A stretch of 54,856 nucleotides of DNA from Roseovarius sp. MMSF_3359 (GTDB lineage Bacteria > Pseudomonadota > Alphaproteobacteria > Rhodobacterales > Rhodobacteraceae). The DNA is taken from contig NZ_JASHJC010000021.1 of the NCBI RefSeq assembly GCF_030733385.1, positions 1-54,856 of the forward strand, written 5' to 3'. Under the pieces are notes generated by a model that was given only the letters and a program-made list of their open reading frames with translations, was not told the DNA's origin and searched no databases. Of this stretch, positions 47,766-54,856 are shown in pieces. The position numbers and the translations under genes are program-made. Positions within the stretch are counted from its first letter, which is position 1. Each line of letters starts with the position of its first letter.

Positions 47766-47853
47766 CATGAAATCTTTGAATTGGCGGTTTCAAAATACTT
47801 CGGCCTACACTTGAGGAGCGCGCCCCGGGGGATGTGGCCGCATTGCCAAGGGG

Positions 47854-48672
47854 ATGATCTGCGACACGATGTCGAACGCTGCCCAGACTGCCGAATTATC
47901 GCGAATGGCGTATCTGCGCCGGGGTCAGGGACACCCCCTGGTTCTGGTTCATGGCTACCTCGGCGGGGCGGCGATGTGGCAAGGGCAGATCGACGCGCTC
48001 TGCGATGGTTTCGATGTGATCGTGCCGGAATTGCCCGGATATGGCGGCAGCCATGGGGAACAGGCGCTGGACACGATCACGGGATACGCAGGGCAGGTGC
48101 TGGCGCTTCTGGATGATCTGGGCATTTCACGGTTTCACCTGCTGGGCCATTCAATGGGCGGCATGATCGTCCAGCAGATGACGGCGATGGCCCCGGACCG
48201 GGTGACGAAACTGATTTGCTATGGCACGGGACCGCAGGGGGTATTGCCCAACCGGTTCGAGACGATCGACCAGTCGCGCGCCCGGCTGCAAACCCAAGGC
48301 GTCGGCGCCACCGCCCGGCGCATCGCGGCCACATGGTTCACCAGCGAAGAAAACGCGCCCGGCTTTGAGGATTGTGCGGCCCTTGGTGAAAACGTCTCGG
48401 TCGAGAGTGCGCTGGCGGGTCTGAATGCGATGGAAACATGGGACGGGCGTGCCGCCCTGGCCACCATCAAACAGCCGACGCTGGTCATCTGGGGCGACAA
48501 GGACCGCTCCTATGGCTGGCAGCAGCCCGAAGCCCTCTGGACCGGCATCGCGGGCAGCAACCTCGCGGTCATGCCCGGCTGCGGCCACAACGCCCACCTC
48601 GAGAAACCCCGGCTGTTCAATACGATTATTCGCGATTTCGTGACGGATGAGGCGCAAGGCGGGACCACCTGA
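47854..48672 (+). CDS. alpha/beta hydrolase
   Basis: A 272-aa hydrolase with the oxyanion region LVHGYLGGAAMW, nucleophile Ser100 in GHSMGG, an acid in GDKDRSYGW and the histidine in GCGHNAHLEKP. It resembles enol-lactonase or ester hydrolases. The first ATG (47854) is used; starts at 47869 or 47905 are possible because the fold begins at MAYLRRGQG. It lies 68 bp upstream of the proX-like gene and may be co-regulated with the importer, perhaps cleaving an ester of the imported amine. Confidence 0.85.
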   Translation: MICDTMSNAAQTAELSRMAYLRRGQGHPLVLVHGYLGGAAMWQGQIDALCDGFDVIVPELPGYGGSHGEQALDTITGYAGQVLALLDDLGISRFHLLGHSMGGMIVQQMTAMAPDRVTKLICYGTGPQGVLPNRFETIDQSRARLQTQGVGATARRIAATWFTSEENAPGFEDCAALGENVSVESALAGLNAMETWDGRAALATIKQPTLVIWGDKDRSYGWQQPEALWTGIAGSNLAVMPGCGHNAHLEKPRLFNTIIRDFVTDEAQGGTT

Positions 48673-48740
48673 AACGATAAAATACGACCATAAACACACC
48701 CAATTCCGGCAAACGGAAGCGAACAACAGAGGAGAAGAAA

Positions 48741-49700
48741 ATGAGATTGAAACTGATGGGAACGGCCCTTGCGGGCGTCATGGCGACAGCGTCGCTGACC
48801 CACGCGGCAGAGAGCGTGAATATCGGCGCGCCCCCTTGGACCGGGGCGCAGGCGATTGCGCATCTGATCGCTGAAATCGTTGAAACGCGGATCGGCGGCG
48901 AGGCCAACCTGGTCCCCGGCAGCAATGCCTCGATCTTCCAGGCGATGGACCAGGGCAAAGGCGATATCGACGTACATCCCGATGTCTGGCTGCCCAACCA
49001 GGAGAGCTTTACCAAGAAATACGTGGACGAAGCCGGCACGGTGGCGCTTTCGGACAAACCATATGAAGGCAAGCAGAGCTTTTGCGTAAGCAAGGCGTTT
49101 TCCGAGGCCAACAACGTCACGTCGATCTTCGACCTCGCCCGCCCGGAAGTGGCCGAGAAGATGGACAGCGACGGCAATGGCAAGGGTGAGATCTGGATTG
49201 GTGCGCCCGGCTGGGCCTCGGCCAATGTGAACGAGATCAAGGTGCGCGATTACGGCCTGATGCCCTTCATGGAGCCGATCCGCGCGGATCAGGCGGTGAT
49301 GACCGCCACCGTCGGCGACAGCATCAAGAAGGACATCGGATATGCCTTCTATTGCTATAGCCCGCATGCGATCTGGTTCCAGTATGACATTGTGCGCCTT
49401 GAAGAGCCTGCGTTCGATCCCGAAAAATACATCGCAATCCAGCCATCGGACGATCCGGACTGGTTCGAAAAGTCGACGGTAATGACCGAGGATGCCTTGA
49501 AAAAGGTACAGATCGCCTATTCCAAGTCGCTGGCCGAACGCTCGCCTGCCATTGCCGATCTGCTGGCCAATATCCAGCTTGATGGCGAGACCGTGTCCGA
49601 TTTCGCCTTCCAGATCGAAGGCGGCAAGGACCCCGCGGACGTCGCCAAGGAATGGGTTGCGGCCAATTCCGACCGCGTGGACGGCTGGCTCGGCCTCTGA
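48741..49700 (+). CDS. glycine betaine/quaternary amine ABC transporter, substrate-binding protein
   Basis: A 319-aa periplasmic protein. The signal peptide is cleaved near THA/AES (residue 22). An OpuAC/ProX-type fold (NIGAPPWTGAQAIAHLIAEIVE at the start, GDIDVHPDVWLPNQ) is present. Several Trp residues (PPWTG, VWLPN, GWASAN, AIWFQY) could form the aromatic cage for a quaternary ammonium ligand. A GAGGAGAAG ribosome site precedes the ATG. Confidence 0.9.
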   Translation: MRLKLMGTALAGVMATASLTHAAESVNIGAPPWTGAQAIAHLIAEIVETRIGGEANLVPGSNASIFQAMDQGKGDIDVHPDVWLPNQESFTKKYVDEAGTVALSDKPYEGKQSFCVSKAFSEANNVTSIFDLARPEVAEKMDSDGNGKGEIWIGAPGWASANVNEIKVRDYGLMPFMEPIRADQAVMTATVGDSIKKDIGYAFYCYSPHAIWFQYDIVRLEEPAFDPEKYIAIQPSDDPDWFEKSTVMTEDALKKVQIAYSKSLAERSPAIADLLANIQLDGETVSDFAFQIEGGKDPADVAKEWVAANSDRVDGWLGL

Positions 49701-49712
49701 TCCATCGCAATC

Positions 49713-49743
49713 GCCGGGCCGCGTGAGGGACGCGCGGCCCGGC
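49713..49743 (+). promoter_or_regulatory. intercistronic hairpin between substrate-binding and ATPase genes
   Basis: An 11-bp perfect stem, GCCGGGCCGCG (49713-49723) with CGCGGCCCGGC (49733-49743), 9-nt loop, no T-run. Such elements stabilise the upstream message or partly terminate, giving an excess of binding protein over the transporter core. Confidence 0.65.
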
Positions 49744-49768
49744 ATCATCAAACTGATGGGGGCACACC

Positions 49769-50827
49769 ATGTCGCAGGACGTCGCAATCGAACTCTCCGG
49801 CGTGTGGAAGATTTTCGGCGCGCGGGCAAATGACGCGCTGGCCGAGATCCGCGCCAGTGACATCTCGAAAAAGGAAGTGTTGGAGCGGTTCAACTGCGTG
49901 GTCGGTGTGGCCGATGCCACGATGGATATCCGCCCGGGCGAGATCTTTTGCATCATGGGATTGTCCGGCTCGGGCAAATCCACGCTGGTGCGCCACATCA
50001 ACCGGCTGCTGGAGCCGACGGCAGGCAAGATCGTCGTCAATGGCGAGGATATCATGGCGATGGCGCCGGACACCCTGCGCCAATATCGCAACGAACATAT
50101 CGCGATGGTCTTTCAGAACTTCGCGCTGATGCCGCACCGGTCGGTGCTGGACAACGTGGCGATGCCGCTGGAAATCCGCGGCATCAACAAGAACCAGCGC
50201 ATGGAGGCCGCGGAACAGGCCATCGAAATGGTCGATCTTTCTGCTTGGGGCAACAAGTTTGCCCATGAGCTTTCGGGCGGGATGCAGCAACGGGTGGGCC
50301 TGGCCCGGGCGCTGGCGGCCGATCCGGAAATTCTGCTGATGGATGAGCCCTTTTCGGCGCTCGATCCGCTGATCCGGCGGCAATTGCAGAACGAATTCAT
50401 GAAGCTCGCCGCCAATATGAACAAGACCACCGTGTTCATCACTCACGACCTTGATGAGGCCGTGCGGATCGGCGACCGGATCGCGATCATGCGTGATGGC
50501 CGCGTGGTGCAGATCGGCACGCCCGAAGATATCGTGATGCACCCGGCGGACGAATACGTGGCCGATTTCGTGGCTGGCATCTCACGCCTCAAAGTGGTCC
50601 GCGCCCACGCGGTGATGCAGCCCTTGGCCGAGTTTGAAAAAGCCAATGGCGGGCTGTCCGAGACCGCCCAGGAATTTGCCGAAGACGCCCATCTGGGCGA
50701 GTTGATCGACGCCGCCATCGGCAGTGACCAGCCCGCCGCCATCATCGACGCCGCGGGCAACCGCGTTGGCGCCATCACCCGCGCGGACCTTCTGCGCACG
50801 GTGATCGAAGGAACGGAGACCTCTTGA
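49769..50827 (+). CDS. quaternary amine ABC transporter, ATP-binding protein (ProV-type)
   Basis: A 352-aa ABC ATPase with Walker A GLSGSGKS (64-71), signature LSGGMQQRVGLARA, Walker B ILLMDEP and the ITHDLDEAVRIGDRIAIM switch region. The first 45 residues and the C-terminal extension (about 280-352) are typical of ProV/OpuAA. The C-terminal part is CBS-like and degenerate. Its stop is TGA at 50825-50827 and the permease ATG follows at 50830. Confidence 0.92.
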   Translation: MSQDVAIELSGVWKIFGARANDALAEIRASDISKKEVLERFNCVVGVADATMDIRPGEIFCIMGLSGSGKSTLVRHINRLLEPTAGKIVVNGEDIMAMAPDTLRQYRNEHIAMVFQNFALMPHRSVLDNVAMPLEIRGINKNQRMEAAEQAIEMVDLSAWGNKFAHELSGGMQQRVGLARALAADPEILLMDEPFSALDPLIRRQLQNEFMKLAANMNKTTVFITHDLDEAVRIGDRIAIMRDGRVVQIGTPEDIVMHPADEYVADFVAGISRLKVVRAHAVMQPLAEFEKANGGLSETAQEFAEDAHLGELIDAAIGSDQPAAIIDAAGNRVGAITRADLLRTVIEGTETS

Positions 50828-50829
50828 TC

Positions 50830-52314
50830 ATGGCCGATGAAACCAAAGAAGAACTGCTCGCGGAATTCGTTGCCACCAATCCCGGCTATTACGGCACTCA
50901 ATTCCAGAAGATCGGCGCCAAGGCGGGCTTTGCCTGGACCTTCAACTGGGTTGCCGCCCTGCTCGGGCCGATCTGGTACGGGATGCGGGGTCTGTGGAAT
51001 TGGGGGCTGCCTTTCGTCATCCTCGAAACCTTCGCTTTCATCCAGTTGGGGCGCGGCCTTTTCGGCGATCTGGGCGCGGAAGTGCGCGACCGGATCAAAC
51101 AGATCGAAGGCACCCTGGCGCTGCGCTATGAACAATTGCAGGCGGCCATCGACAAGGGCGATGACGGGGCGGCCTTTCAACGCAATATTGACTCTCTCGA
51201 AGCCGCAATCGACGGCATCCGTGCCGAGGCCGAAAGAGCCGATGCCACAGCTATCTGGGTGGCCCTTTTCGGCTTGGGGTTCCTGATCGCGGTCAAGATC
51301 GCCGAAGGCATCATGGCCAACCCCGTGCTTGAACGGCGCTATTCCGACTGGCTGTCGGATCGCAGCATCAAATCCGGGCTGGAGCCGCTGCGGACCTTGC
51401 TGAGTTTCGCATTCGTCCTGATCGTCTTCGCGGTCAGCGTCGTGCATTTCGCCTTTCCCGGCGCGGTCGGCTGGTTGACCGACTTCCCGACCGATCCAAA
51501 CATCCGCCTGACCGCCATCCGGTGGGTCGAGGCCTTTTTCGACTTCATCATCGCGTCCGGGCAATGGGTGTTCGACATCATCACCTTCGGCATCCGCGCG
51601 GTCCTCGACGGGTTGGAGATCTTGTTCGTCGACACCCCCTGGCCGGTCATTGCCGCGATGATCATCCTGCTGACCTGGCTTTCCGCCGGTCCCGCCGCGG
51701 CCTTCGCCGCTGCCGGATTCCTCGCCTATATGGGATTTCTCGGCTTCTGGGAAAAGGCGATGACCACGCTGGCATTGCTGGGTACCGCCGCCTGCATCTC
51801 GATCGCACTTGGTATTCCCATCGGCATGTTCTGCGCCCGCCGCCCCCGGCTCTATGCCTTTATCCGCCCGATCATGGACTTCATGCAGACGATGCCGGCC
51901 TTCGTCTTCATGATCCCGGTGATCGCGTTCTTTGGCACCGGCAAACCGGCAGCCGTCGTGACCACGATGATCTTTGGCGGCACCCCCGTGGTGCGGTTGA
52001 CCGTACTGGGCTTGCGTGGCGTTCCCGAAAGCATCCGCGAGGCCGCCATCGCCTATGGCGCGTCCAAGTGGTACCTGCTGACCAAGGTCGACCTGCCGCT
52101 GGCGGCCCCCTCGATCCTGGCCGGCGTGAACCAGACGATCATGCTGTCACTTGCGATGGTCGTGGTCGCCTCGCTGATCGGGGCCAAGGGTCTGGGTGAG
52201 GATGTGCTGGAGGCGCTGCAATACGCTTCCGTGGGTCAGGGTATCCTGGCCGGGTTCGCGATCCTCTTCTGTGCGATGATCCTGGACCGTGTCGTGCAGG
52301 GCAAACGGGAGTAG
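50830..52314 (+). CDS. quaternary amine ABC transporter permease (ProW-type) with N-terminal extension
   Basis: A 494-aa permease. The C-terminal 240 residues form the BPD transmembrane core with the EAA loop (GVPESIREAAIAYGASKWYLLTKVDLPLAAPSILAG). The N-terminal part (about 1-130) contains FNWVAALLGPIWYGMRGLWNWGLP, similar to DUF2628-type membrane segments, then a charged helical stretch (DRIKQIEGTLALRYEQLQAAIDKGDDG) and further helices. The ATG at 50830 is preferred over a TTG at 50824. Confidence 0.9.
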   Translation: MADETKEELLAEFVATNPGYYGTQFQKIGAKAGFAWTFNWVAALLGPIWYGMRGLWNWGLPFVILETFAFIQLGRGLFGDLGAEVRDRIKQIEGTLALRYEQLQAAIDKGDDGAAFQRNIDSLEAAIDGIRAEAERADATAIWVALFGLGFLIAVKIAEGIMANPVLERRYSDWLSDRSIKSGLEPLRTLLSFAFVLIVFAVSVVHFAFPGAVGWLTDFPTDPNIRLTAIRWVEAFFDFIIASGQWVFDIITFGIRAVLDGLEILFVDTPWPVIAAMIILLTWLSAGPAAAFAAAGFLAYMGFLGFWEKAMTTLALLGTAACISIALGIPIGMFCARRPRLYAFIRPIMDFMQTMPAFVFMIPVIAFFGTGKPAAVVTTMIFGGTPVVRLTVLGLRGVPESIREAAIAYGASKWYLLTKVDLPLAAPSILAGVNQTIMLSLAMVVVASLIGAKGLGEDVLEALQYASVGQGILAGFAILFCAMILDRVVQGKRE

Positions 52315-52338
52315 TCCCGGTTGCCCTGAGCCCGCCGC

Positions 52339-53349
52339 TCATCCGAAGATCACACCCCGGCTCTGCGCGCGCAGACGCGGATCGCGGGATTTGACCCGCA
52401 CGGGCCGCCCTTCGAGAAGCTCGAAACACCGATCCAGCGTATCTTTTTCCAACCGCTGCATAGCCTCATGGGTGTAGAAAGTCAGATGCGGCGTCAGGAT
52501 CACGTTGGGCCGCCCGAATAACGGGCTGAGAGGGTGGTCAGAGAGAGCCAGCGGCTCCTGGCTGAACACATCCAAGCCAGCGGCGGCAATCCAGCCCTCA
52601 TCCAGCGCCCGGATCAGCGCCTGCTCATCCACGATGGCCCCTCGCGAGACGTTTACCAGACATGCCGTCGGCTTCATCGCGCGCAGCTCCGCCGCGCCGA
52701 TCAGGTGCCGGGTTTCGTCGTTCAACACGCAATGGATCGACACGAAATCGCATTGGCTCAGGAAGTCACGCAAATCCGCCACCGGTTCGACGCCAGCCGC
52801 GCGGATATCCTCGGGCGGGGTATGCGGGCTATAGGCAATCACCCGCGCCCGGAAGCCCGCACCGGCCATCCGCGCCATGGACCGGCCGATCTTGCCAAAG
52901 CCGACGATACCCACGGTACTCCCGGCAATGTCGCGCGCCAACCAACGGGCATTGGGCCATGTCCACCCCTCGCGCGCCATCTCGGCACCGATCTCAGGCA
53001 GTCTCTTGGCCAGCGAAATCAGATGCGCAAACGCCCCCTCAGCCACGGTCTCCTCGGCATATTCCGGCACGTTCACCACGGTCACGCTGTGCTCGATCGC
53101 CGCGGGGATGTCGATGGCGTCGATCCCGACCCCGTATTTCACGATACCCCGCAAGTTGGGCGCCCCCTCGATCACGCGGCGGGTGATCGGCGCATAGCAC
53201 ATGAGCAGAAGGTCCGCGTCGCGCGTGGCCGCACAAAGCGCCTCCTCGGACACACCATCGGGCAGCAAAACCACCTCATACCCGGCATCGCGCAGGGCTG
53301 CATCGACCACCGGCACCTCAAGCTCACTATCGGTGCGGACAACCTTCAT
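52339..53349 (-). CDS. D-2-hydroxyacid dehydrogenase (NAD-dependent)
   Basis: A 336-aa dehydrogenase of the phosphoglycerate dehydrogenase-like family. The NAD-binding motif is VGIVGFGKIGRSMAR (GFGKIG at 150-155), with catalytic residues in NVSRGAIVDE (Arg), GLDVFSQEP (Glu) and TPHLTFYT (His). It interconverts a 2-hydroxy acid and a 2-oxo acid. The ATG at 53349 overlaps the stop of the PLP enzyme gene (ATGA), so they act in one pathway. Confidence 0.9.
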   Translation of the reverse strand: MKVVRTDSELEVPVVDAALRDAGYEVVLLPDGVSEEALCAATRDADLLLMCYAPITRRVIEGAPNLRGIVKYGVGIDAIDIPAAIEHSVTVVNVPEYAEETVAEGAFAHLISLAKRLPEIGAEMAREGWTWPNARWLARDIAGSTVGIVGFGKIGRSMARMAGAGFRARVIAYSPHTPPEDIRAAGVEPVADLRDFLSQCDFVSIHCVLNDETRHLIGAAELRAMKPTACLVNVSRGAIVDEQALIRALDEGWIAAAGLDVFSQEPLALSDHPLSPLFGRPNVILTPHLTFYTHEAMQRLEKDTLDRCFELLEGRPVRVKSRDPRLRAQSRGVIFG

Positions 53350-54704
53350 CGGCTTACATTCTTGATCGCCGTCACGACGATCTCCAACGCGCGGGTCAGA
53401 TCCGCTTTCGGTATGGTCAGGGGGGGCGACAGGGTCAGCACGCAACCCTGCGAAATCTTGAAACTCAACCCCGCCTCGAGACAAGCATAGTAAATCCGCT
53501 CGGCGAGATCGTTTCCGGGGGTCTTGTCGGCGATGTCCTGCACAATCTCCACCCCGAACATCAGGCCCCTGCCCCGGATGTCGCCAACAATCGGCACACC
53601 AGCCAATTCCGTGCGCAGGTAGTCCATCGCAAATCGGCCAAGCCTATCGGAGCGATCGACAAGCTCTTCGTCCTCGATAATCTCCAGCGTGGTCAGGGCC
53701 GCGCGGGCTGTAACCGGGTTTTTCTCATGCGTGTAATGCCCGATAGCGAAATCACCGCACACATCCAGATCGCGCCGCGCAATGCAGGCCGCAATCGGCA
53801 GGATGCCCCCGCCAAGCGCCTTGCCGATCGTCACGATATCGGGGATCACTTCGTCATGTTCAAAAGCGAACATGCGGCCCGTCTTGCCGAGACCGGTCGG
53901 AATTTCATCGAGGATCAGGAGCGCCCCATGGCGATTACACGCCTCCCGCACCGCTTTCCAGAACCCGGGCGGCGGCACATAAGGCACCGCGCGCATCGGC
54001 TCGGCAATCACGGCTGCCACGTCACCTTCCCGATCGAGCACGTAGTCGACCATCTTGGCGCACGCGAGACCGCAAACATCCGGCCCTGCGTGATTATAAG
54101 GACAACGATAACAGGCGAAGGGGGCCACATGTTCCGTTCCCGGCATCATCGGCCCGGCAATATGACTGCGGAACGTGGCCTCGCCGCCCACGCTGGCCGA
54201 CCCGAACCCGGCCCCGTGGAAAGCATCCCAGAAACTCACCGTCTTGAACCGGCCCGTGGCCGCCCGGGCGATTTTCAGCGCCACCTCATTGGCGTCCGAC
54301 CCGCCGGTGGTAAACAGTGTCTTGCCCAGATCGCCGGGGGCAATCGTGGCCAGTTTCTCGGCCAGTTCCACCGCCGGATCATTGGTAAAGCGGCGAGGCG
54401 CGAAGGGCAGATCGTCAAGCTGCGCCTTGATCGCGGCAACCAGGCGTGGATGCCCATATCCGATGTGATGCACGGAATTGCCGTGGAAATCCATGTAGCG
54501 GCGGCCATCGGCATCTTCGATCCAGATGCCTTCGGCCTTGGCGATGGTACTGACGCAGGGGCTGGAAAGGCTCTGGTGCAAAAACGCGTCGGCATCGCGT
54601 TTCAGGAGTGGTTCCGATTTGGGGCCGATGGATTTCTTCAGCCATGTCCGGCGGGCGTTGGAGGTGTTTGACTCTCCTTCGGTGTGGACGATTTTCTGAG
54701 CCAT
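53346..54704 (-). CDS. class-III PLP-dependent aminotransferase/lyase, PbfA-like
   Basis: A 452-aa fold-type I enzyme. The PLP Lys is Lys295 in TIGKALGGGILP, the Asp is in LLILDEIP (Asp266), with FTTGGSDANEVALKIARAATG and YTHEKNPVTARA. The overall sequence, including TEGESNTSNARRTW and MDFHGNSVHHIGYGHPRL, resembles PbfA, an (R)-1-hydroxy-2-aminoethylphosphonate ammonia-lyase. No phosphonate genes are visible, so the substrate is not settled; an amino alcohol or related amine is possible. A GGAGG ribosome site precedes the ATG. Confidence 0.85.
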   Translation of the reverse strand: MAQKIVHTEGESNTSNARRTWLKKSIGPKSEPLLKRDADAFLHQSLSSPCVSTIAKAEGIWIEDADGRRYMDFHGNSVHHIGYGHPRLVAAIKAQLDDLPFAPRRFTNDPAVELAEKLATIAPGDLGKTLFTTGGSDANEVALKIARAATGRFKTVSFWDAFHGAGFGSASVGGEATFRSHIAGPMMPGTEHVAPFACYRCPYNHAGPDVCGLACAKMVDYVLDREGDVAAVIAEPMRAVPYVPPPGFWKAVREACNRHGALLILDEIPTGLGKTGRMFAFEHDEVIPDIVTIGKALGGGILPIAACIARRDLDVCGDFAIGHYTHEKNPVTARAALTTLEIIEDEELVDRSDRLGRFAMDYLRTELAGVPIVGDIRGRGLMFGVEIVQDIADKTPGNDLAERIYYACLEAGLSFKISQGCVLTLSPPLTIPKADLTRALEIVVTAIKNVSR

Positions 54705-54727
54705 TCTGGACCTCCGAGTGGGATGGA

Positions 54728-54747
54728 CGGGGCCGCATTTGGCCCCG
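54728..54747 (-). terminator. hairpin between the partial gene and the PLP enzyme gene
   Basis: A 7-bp stem, CGGGGCC / GGCCCCG, with a 6-nt loop. It lies 26 bases after the stop of the leftward gene at the window edge. There is no T-run; it could be a partial terminator or a stability hairpin in the leader of the PLP enzyme gene. Confidence 0.5.
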
Positions 54748-54772
54748 CGCGCCTGTCAGATTGCGGCTTGTG

Positions 54773-54856
54773 TTACCGGGGCCATGGTAGGGAGTATGTT
54801 TTGACGTTTGTGAAGAACTTCATGGCTTCTGTGACGCCTTCTTTGACGGCGTTTCC
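54773..54856 (-). CDS. partial CDS, C-terminus of a leftward gene
   Basis: The last 27 codons of a gene entering from the right edge (product ends ...FFTNVKTYSLPWPR, stop TAA at 54773-54775), followed by a hairpin. The helix-strand ending recalls the tail of aldehyde dehydrogenases, but 27 residues are too few for a firm call. It is in the same direction as the PLP enzyme and hydroxyacid dehydrogenase genes and may share their pathway. Confidence 0.5.
   Translation of the reverse strand, partial: GNAVKEGVTEAMKFFTNVKTYSLPWPR

Overview
The window reads as chromosomal DNA of an alphaproteobacterium of the Rhodobacterales (Roseobacter/Paracoccus lineage). The reasons are the high GC content, a VPLPA-CTERM secreted protein, a SPOR lipoprotein-dacC-tmk-holB-tatD-MBL hydrolase block, an NDUFS4-type complex I accessory subunit, and a heme d1 operon in the order nirSECF(DL)GHJN known from Paracoccus. 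No CRISPR array, rRNA or intact insertion sequence was seen. One tRNA (Ser, UGA) is present.

Layout. 1-2.7 kb: a VPLPA-CTERM protein, divergent from an enolase-superfamily enzyme. 2.9-9.3 kb: a leftward run of an AEC transporter, PhnP-like hydrolase, tatD, holB, tmk, dacC and SPOR lipoprotein. 9.5-18 kb: tRNA-Ser, rpiB, a MATE pump, PPK2, a complex I subunit, a membrane-anchored helical protein, uvrB, and an AT-richer HNH-like gene coupled to the uvrB stop. 18.4-22.2 kb: an FAD oxidoreductase, an RTX metalloprotease with an extreme His-Glu repeat, and a soluble cytochrome c.

22.3-38.8 kb is a complete respiratory nitrite/nitric oxide reduction locus. Leftward, nirS, E, C, F, DL, G, H, J, N are followed by a CbiX/SirB-like chelatase and a two-helix membrane protein. 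Rightward lies norCBQDEF. Leftward again are a cysteine-less Crp/Fnr regulator and a DUF4202 gene. FNR/NNR-type boxes (TTGA-N6-TCAA) lie between nirS and norC. Identical-class boxes lie upstream of cytochrome c and of PPK2, so these two genes probably belong to the same oxygen/NO regulon. The cytochrome could feed electrons to NirS.

39.0-46.6 kb is a tightly coupled leftward nine-gene operon of mostly unrecognised proteins: a long coiled-coil protein, a AAA+ ATPase with an Asp-Asp Walker B, three small or medium multi-helix membrane proteins, a DUF1523 protein, a further two-helix protein and two large soluble proteins. It looks like an ATP-driven membrane-associated machine and is the best candidate here for an undescribed system. 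46.8-52.3 kb: a LysR regulator, divergent alpha/beta hydrolase, and a ProXVW-type quaternary-amine ABC importer whose permease carries an unusual N-terminal extension. 52.3 kb to the end: a D-2-hydroxyacid dehydrogenase and a class-III PLP enzyme (PbfA-like), leftward, with the 3' end of another leftward gene at the window edge.

All calls come from reading the sequence and recalled family knowledge. No database search was run.
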